From Campylobacterales bacterium (GTDB lineage: Bacteria > Campylobacterota > Campylobacteria > Campylobacterales > Hydrogenimonadaceae): 9,138 nucleotides of DNA. The notes beneath the pieces are model-generated. The model saw nothing but the letters and a program-made list of their open reading frames with translations. It was not told the DNA's origin and did not search any database. The DNA lies in the NCBI GenBank assembly GCA_027065635.1, contig JAMONQ010000117.1, forward strand, positions 1 to 9,138, read 5' to 3'. The position numbers were made by a program, and so were the translations under genes. Below, piece by piece: positions 5,724 through 9,138 of this stretch; positions within the stretch are counted from its first letter, which is position 1, and every line of letters begins with the position of its first letter.

Positions 5724-7017
5724 CGATCTCCCCTATGTTCCCCAGCCTGCTCGTCTCCACTATCTTGACCTTTGCCGTTTTACCCAGAAGCTCTTCGCTT
5801 CCTTCGGCTTTCACGAGCCAGTTGTTGTCGGTACGCCCGGCTACCATACCGCCCGGTTTCAACTCTTCGAAATAGACTTCGTAGATCTTTCCAAGCCTCT
5901 GCACCTTCATCTCGTCAAGCATCTCGTTATGGCGATCCTGTAGCCTTTTAAGCCTCTTCGAAGCGACTTCGTCAGGAACCTGCCGCTCATATTCACTGGC
6001 CGGAGTCATGGGTCTTGGAGAGTATTTGAAGCTGAATATCTGCTCGAAGCGTACCTTCTCCACCACATCCATCGTATCTTCGAAATCGGCTTCGCTCTCG
6101 CCGGGAAAACCGACTATGATGTCGGTACTGATCGAAACGTCCGGGACCATCTCTCTAAGTTTTTGGGCCCTGTTTAAAAACCACTCCTTCGAGTAGCCTC
6201 GCTTCATCTGCTTGAGTATTCCGGTAGATCCGCTTTGAAGCGGCATATGCATCGATTTGCATATCTTTGGGTTTTTTGCGAACTCTTCCAAAAATTCGTC
6301 ATCCATATGAAGCGGGTGAGGAGATGTAAAACGTATCCGTTCGATCTGCTCTATTTCACTCACAGCCCTGAGCAGCCCGGTAAAATTCATTTTCGGATGA
6401 TCGGAACTGAATCGACGACCGTAGTTGTTTACGTTCTGTCCCAGCAGAAAGATCTCTTTCGCACCGGTCTGTGCCGCCTTTTTCGCCTCCTGAAGTATAA
6501 GCTCCGCAGGGATCGATATCTCTTCGCCGCGGGTATGGGGAACGATACAGAAACTGCACTGTTTGTCACACCCTATGGAGATGTTTATATAGGCTTTGTA
6601 CGGAGAGGTACGAAACTCTCCGAAGGCGTAGCCGCTCTCGTCGTAGTCTATATCGACCTCCACGGCTTTCGGCTTGTGCAGCACCTCGGTGATCTTGCTG
6701 ACATTACGTGCTCCGAGTACGAAGTCGACAGAAGGAGCCCTCTTGATTATCTCTTCGCCGAGATGGCTGGCGGTACAGCCGCATACACCTATTTTGGCTC
6801 CCTCCTTCTTTCTCTTGGCGAACTGCCCTATTTCACTGAAGAGTTTTTGTACCGGCTTCTCTCTTACACTGCACGTGTTTATGAGTATCAAATCGGCATC
6901 TTCGATACTATCGGCCTCTTCATACCCCTCTTTCAGCGAAAGCTCTGCGATCATATGCTCGCTGTCGCGCACATTCATGGCGCATCCGAGTGTCTCTATG
7001 TAGTACTTCTTACTCAC
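5716..7017 (-). CDS. miaB: tRNA-2-methylthio-N6-dimethylallyladenosine synthase MiaB
   Basis: MiaB is a radical-SAM enzyme that converts i6A37 to ms2i6A37 in tRNAs that read codons starting with U, stabilising codon-anticodon pairing. The 433-residue product has the complete layout. The N-terminal domain has Cys12 (LGCAMN), Cys49 (NTCSVRE) and Cys81 (CGCTAS). The radical-SAM domain has CxxxCxxC at Cys150, Cys154 and Cys157 (GCDKQCSFCIVPHTRG), with LGQNVNNYG, SPHP and MHMPLQSGS downstream. A TRAM domain runs from about 372 to the end. NTCSVRE, VPHTRG and LGQNVNNYG mark it as MiaB and not RimO. The start is GTG at 7017, with AGAGG seven bases upstream. It lies 18 bases after the HP0268-family gene and overlaps the acyltransferase gene by 8 bases. 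An additional cysteine, Cys79, sits two residues before Cys81. Confidence 0.95.
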   Translation of the reverse strand: MSKKYYIETLGCAMNVRDSEHMIAELSLKEGYEEADSIEDADLILINTCSVREKPVQKLFSEIGQFAKRKKEGAKIGVCGCTASHLGEEIIKRAPSVDFVLGARNVSKITEVLHKPKAVEVDIDYDESGYAFGEFRTSPYKAYINISIGCDKQCSFCIVPHTRGEEISIPAELILQEAKKAAQTGAKEIFLLGQNVNNYGRRFSSDHPKMNFTGLLRAVSEIEQIERIRFTSPHPLHMDDEFLEEFAKNPKICKSMHMPLQSGSTGILKQMKRGYSKEWFLNRAQKLREMVPDVSISTDIIVGFPGESEADFEDTMDVVEKVRFEQIFSFKYSPRPMTPASEYERQVPDEVASKRLKRLQDRHNEMLDEMKVQRLGKIYEVYFEELKPGGMVAGRTDNNWLVKAEGSEELLGKTAKVKIVETSRLGNIGEIVA

Positions 7018-7035
7018 CGTACAGCCTCTTGCGGC

Positions 7036-7281
7036 TCACCTTAGTATATGCACTTCATAAAGATAGTCGCTCTCGTTCAACCCGAAGCGGATCTCCCTGA
7101 AATATACGCTGTATCCTTTGCTTTCGAAGTGTTCTACCATATCCATCAGATCTTTATGAGAGTTCTCGCGGTCGAAATAGAAGATTTTCTGACCCTCTTT
7201 GTCAAGCTCCTTCTCTATCTTCTCGACAGTGATCGCTTTCGGTTTTCCGTTCAGTTCCGTTCTTGCCGCTTTCAATTCCAT
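7036..7281 (-). CDS. HP0268-family small protein
   Basis: The 81-residue product (starting MELKAARTEL) matches HP0268 of Helicobacter pylori in length, charge and the middle segment around KIFYFDRENSHKDLMDMVEHF. From memory, the H. pylori protein has been reported to have an Smr-like fold with DNA-nicking and RNase activity; whether that holds here is unknown. The ATG at 7281 is preferred over the TTG one codon earlier because GAGGA lies seven bases upstream. It is the first gene of the leftward block, 18 bases before miaB, with its own TATAAT box at 7325-7320. The same neighbours, miaB downstream and nusA divergent, are recalled from Campylobacter jejuni. Confidence 0.82.
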   Translation of the reverse strand: MELKAARTELNGKPKAITVEKIEKELDKEGQKIFYFDRENSHKDLMDMVEHFESKGYSVYFREIRFGLNESDYLYEVHILR

Positions 7282-7319
7282 CAATAAATCCTCATTTTTC
7301 GATACGTATTTAATAGCCG

Positions 7320-7325
7320 ATTATA
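7320..7325 (-). promoter_or_regulatory. -10 box for the HP0268-family/miaB block
   Basis: A perfect TATAAT on the minus strand (7325-7320) lies about 38 bases upstream of the ATG at 7281, and the expected leader of about 32 bases carries the GAGGA ribosome binding site. No convincing -35 is found at 16-18 bases. This is common in Campylobacterota, whose housekeeping promoters often lack a conserved -35. Confidence 0.55.
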
Positions 7326-7371
7326 TCCAAACAAAGGTAAAGCTTTTATAAATGATAAAGATTGCTTTCAG

Positions 7372-7377
7372 TATAAT
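7372..7377 (+). promoter_or_regulatory. -10 box for nusA
   Basis: A perfect TATAAT lies at 7372-7377, 89 bases upstream of the nusA ATG. Transcription near 7384 would leave an untranslated leader of about 83 bases. No recognisable -35 hexamer precedes it; the upstream stretch is AT-rich. The two -10 boxes of this 185-base divergent region are about 50 bases apart. The rest of the region shows no gene. Confidence 0.55.
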
Positions 7378-7466
7378 GGAGGTCTTATTCGCTGCACAAC
7401 CGAGGAAAACCCTCTCTACTGCGCAAAAAAATCACACAAACTATTTTAAAAGGAATTGTTAAAGAG

Positions 7467-8585
7467 ATGGAAAAAATTATCGACATTATCGACTCTATTG
7501 CACACGAAAAAGGATTGCCGCCGGAGTCTGCCAAAGAGGCCTTCAAAACCGCTCTCATTCAGACTGCGAAACGTGTAATCTGCGAAGAGTGCGACTTTGA
7601 AGTCGAAATCGACGAGAAAAACAAGCGATATACTCTATATCAGAAGATCACCGTAGTGGAACCGGGAGATCCCAGACTCGCGGACGAAGCGGAAAAATTC
7701 ATCTCTTTGGACGAGGCGAAAGAGATAGATCCCGATGCGGAACTCGGTGACGAACTCACCAGCGAGGTGAATCTCGAAGAGTACGGCAGAAGCGCCGCTT
7801 CCGCACTCTATCACGAGATAGAGTACCATATACAGCGATTCGTAGAAGAGCAGATGTTCAACAAATACAAAGCTATGATCGGCACCATAGTCAACGGCCC
7901 GGTAACCCGTGTCGACAGTGAACAGAACACCTATATAGAGATCGACGAGGTGAGAGCTGTTCTGCCTAAAAGAAACCGCATAAAGGGTGAATCGTTTCGT
8001 GTCGGAGAGACTATCAAGGGGATTTTACGCTATGTCGGCATAGACAAGAAATTCGGTATACACCTCGAGATCTCCCGTACCATGCCGAAATTTCTCGAGG
8101 AGCTTCTAAAACAGGAGGTTCCGGAAATCGCGGACGGTCTCGTAGTCATAGAAAAATCGGCGAGGATTCCAGGTGAACGGGCCAAGGTGGCACTGACTGC
8201 CGTAAGTCCAAGAGTCGATCCGGTAGGCGCCGCGGTAGGTGTGCGCGGAGTGAGGATCAACGCCGTGAGCGAAGAGCTTCATAACGAAAACATCGACTGT
8301 ATAGAGTACTCTCCGATTCCGGAGATTTTCGTGGCAAGAAGCCTCAGCCCGGCAATCATCAGCAGTGTCAAAATCGAAGACGACAAAGCGATCGTAACCC
8401 TGCCCAGCGACCAGAAGAGCAAAGCGATCGGAAAGAGCGGCATCAACATCCGTCTCGCTTCGATGCTCACCGGCTACCAGATAGAGCTCAACGAGATAGC
8501 AGCTTCCGGTACGAGTGAAGAGAGCGGTACAAAAGAGGAGAAACAGGTCAATCCGGATGCGCTCAAAGCGCTCTTTGGAGAGTAG
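7467..8585 (+). CDS. nusA: Transcription termination/antitermination factor NusA
   Basis: NusA binds RNA polymerase and nascent RNA, promotes pausing and hairpin termination, and takes part in antitermination of rRNA operons. The 372-residue product has the N-terminal polymerase-binding domain (about 1-130), an S1 domain (about 136-203), KH1 with the GVRG loop at 258-261 (DPVGAAVGVRGVRINAV), and KH2 with GKSG at 322-325 (KAIGKSGINIRLASMLTGYQ). It stops shortly after KH2 with a polar linker and the tail NPDALKALFGE. The two acidic C-terminal repeats of E. coli NusA are absent, as expected outside gamma-proteobacteria. The start MEKIIDIIDSIA agrees with the family. The AAAGGA at 7449-7454 is 12 bases from the ATG, which is long; AAAGAG abuts the ATG. 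Downstream genes rimP and infB, common partners elsewhere, are not present. Confidence 0.95.
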   Translation: MEKIIDIIDSIAHEKGLPPESAKEAFKTALIQTAKRVICEECDFEVEIDEKNKRYTLYQKITVVEPGDPRLADEAEKFISLDEAKEIDPDAELGDELTSEVNLEEYGRSAASALYHEIEYHIQRFVEEQMFNKYKAMIGTIVNGPVTRVDSEQNTYIEIDEVRAVLPKRNRIKGESFRVGETIKGILRYVGIDKKFGIHLEISRTMPKFLEELLKQEVPEIADGLVVIEKSARIPGERAKVALTAVSPRVDPVGAAVGVRGVRINAVSEELHNENIDCIEYSPIPEIFVARSLSPAIISSVKIEDDKAIVTLPSDQKSKAIGKSGINIRLASMLTGYQIELNEIAASGTSEESGTKEEKQVNPDALKALFGE

Positions 8586-8602
8586 GCAAAGCATAACATG
8601 AT

Positions 8603-8621
8603 CAAAGAGGCCTTTAAGGCC
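8603..8621 (-). terminator. Possible weak terminator after the permease gene
   Basis: GGCCT and AGGCC (8609-8621) form a five-pair GC-rich stem with a three-base loop. On the minus strand it is followed by TCTTTG, a broken T run, and it lies 32 bases beyond the permease stop. On the plus strand it is followed by GGGG, so it would not serve nusA as an ordinary intrinsic terminator. Short stem and interrupted T run keep confidence low. Confidence 0.3.
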
Positions 8622-8659
8622 GGGGTGATTGAGTACGATTCGTTATCCATTATCACCCC
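8622..8659. repeat. 8-bp inverted repeat in the nusA/permease convergent gap
   Basis: GGGGTGAT (8622-8629) and ATCACCCC (8652-8659) are exact inverted copies with a 22-base loop. The right arm includes the stop codon of the permease gene. It could help bidirectional termination between the convergent genes, but no T run follows on either strand and the loop is long. Confidence 0.35.
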
Positions 8660-9138
8660 TCCCTCTTTGCGTAGGGGTTGAGCTTCCATAGGGCCAGATC
8701 GGCTATAACGTTTCCAAGTAGTGTCAAAAAGGCGGTAATGATCAATATACCCATGATCACAGGGTAGTCACGACTGAGTGCCGACTGAAAAAAGAGAAGT
8801 CCCATGCCGTTGATAGAAAAGATGGACTCTATAATGACACTACCGCCGATGAGTCCCGGCAGGGAGAGTCCCAGAATCGTGATAATAGAGGGCATCAGAT
8901 TGGGCATTATGAAGCGTTTGCGAATCGTCTCTTCATCTATGCCTCTTGCCTTGGCAAAAAATATATAGTCGCTTTTTAGTATCTCCAGGGTCAAGGAGCG
9001 GATATACATAGTAAGCCCGCCGATACCGCCAAAAACCATGACAAAGATCGGTATAGTTAGATGCCACGCCTCGTCCACCAGCTTCCATATCCCCTCTTTT
9101 GGCTCGAGACTATGCAGACCGCTTATTGGAAACCACCC
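8653..9138 (-). CDS. ABC transporter permease, DppB/OppB family, C-terminal fragment
   Basis: The frame is open from the right edge of the window to the TGA at 8653-8655, giving the last 161 residues of a permease whose start lies outside. It opens with GWFPISG, a hallmark just before the transmembrane core of the dipeptide/oligopeptide (DppB/OppB/YejB) family. It then has hydrophobic helices at about residues 29-45, 88-108 and 128-150 of the fragment. The EAA-type loop that contacts the ATPase (YIFFAKARGIDEETIRKRFI) lies between the first two. Family members form a heterodimer with a DppC-type permease and import peptides, nickel chelates or similar solutes; the substrate cannot be told. No second permease follows the stop inside the window. 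It is convergent with nusA, 67 bases away. Confidence 0.9.
   Translation of the reverse strand, partial: GWFPISGLHSLEPKEGIWKLVDEAWHLTIPIFVMVFGGIGGLTMYIRSLTLEILKSDYIFFAKARGIDEETIRKRFIMPNLMPSIITILGLSLPGLIGGSVIIESIFSINGMGLLFFQSALSRDYPVIMGILIITAFLTLLGNVIADLALWKLNPYAKREG

Noticed and set aside
6235..7044. 269-codon plus-strand open frame
   Set aside because: Fully antisense to miaB, which is unmistakable; no recognisable protein family in the shadow frame.
7339..7346. AAAGCTTT palindrome between the two divergent -10 boxes as an operator
   Set aside because: Eight bases, AT-rich and not centred on either promoter; likely chance.
7376..7462. Small open frame of 28 codons upstream of nusA
   Set aside because: Its ATG overlaps the TATAAT box itself, so it would not be in the transcript.
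8474..8689. Minus-strand frame just after the permease stop, looked at as a possible next permease gene
   Set aside because: It runs antisense through the nusA 3' end, lacks membrane-permease motifs, and a hairpin lies in between; the permease seems to be the last gene of its unit.
1..9138. Search for CRISPR arrays, IS elements, tRNA genes and direct repeats
   Set aside because: No regularly spaced repeats, transposase-like frames, clover-leaf sequences or long direct repeats were seen by eye.

Overview
The window looks like chromosomal core-genome DNA from a member of the Campylobacterota (Epsilonproteobacteria), probably an environmental or vent-type lineage rather than Campylobacter or Helicobacter proper. 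Three things point there: a short NusA without the C-terminal acidic repeats, flanked divergently by an HP0268-family small protein and miaB; a short TilS of 330 residues; and mid-range GC. The genus cannot be fixed from sequence alone. No tRNA, rRNA, CRISPR array, insertion sequence or phage gene was seen.

Layout. Positions 1-129 (minus) hold the first 43 codons of an exported protein that runs off the left edge. It is divergent from rimO (227-1540, plus), and the two genes appear to use back-to-back promoters sharing one TTGGCAA -35 element. tilS (1533-2525, plus) overlaps the rimO stop by 8 bases. A leftward block of seven genes then fills 2471-7281. In transcription order it is: an HP0268-family protein, miaB, a DUF374-type acyltransferase, a membrane-anchored TPR-like protein, and, after a 116-base gap, three overlapping genes whose products look like PilM, PilN and PilO. 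The last of these runs tail-to-tail into tilS and overlaps it by 55 bases. nusA (7467-8585, plus) is divergent from the block across a 185-base intergenic region with a TATAAT box for each direction. A leftward oligopeptide/dipeptide-type ABC permease fragment (8653-9138) enters from the right edge and converges on nusA.

How the genes work together. rimO, tilS, miaB and nusA concern ribosome modification, tRNA modification and transcription. RimO and MiaB are paralogous methylthiotransferases, one acting on ribosomal protein S12 and one on tRNA. The second half of the leftward block concerns the envelope: a lipid-A-type acyltransferase-like protein, a TPR-like anchored protein, and a PilM/PilN/PilO-like inner-membrane assembly. 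No pilin, secretin, pilus ATPase or platform protein lies in the window, so what this assembly serves is open; it is the best candidate here for an under-described system.

Other points of interest are a marked GC step inside rimO, a 58-residue acidic insertion in the PilM-like protein, an 8-bp perfect hairpin that contains the TTG start of the acyltransferase gene, and a promoter followed by a terminator-like hairpin ahead of the PilM-like gene. Promoter, terminator and start-codon calls were made by eye.
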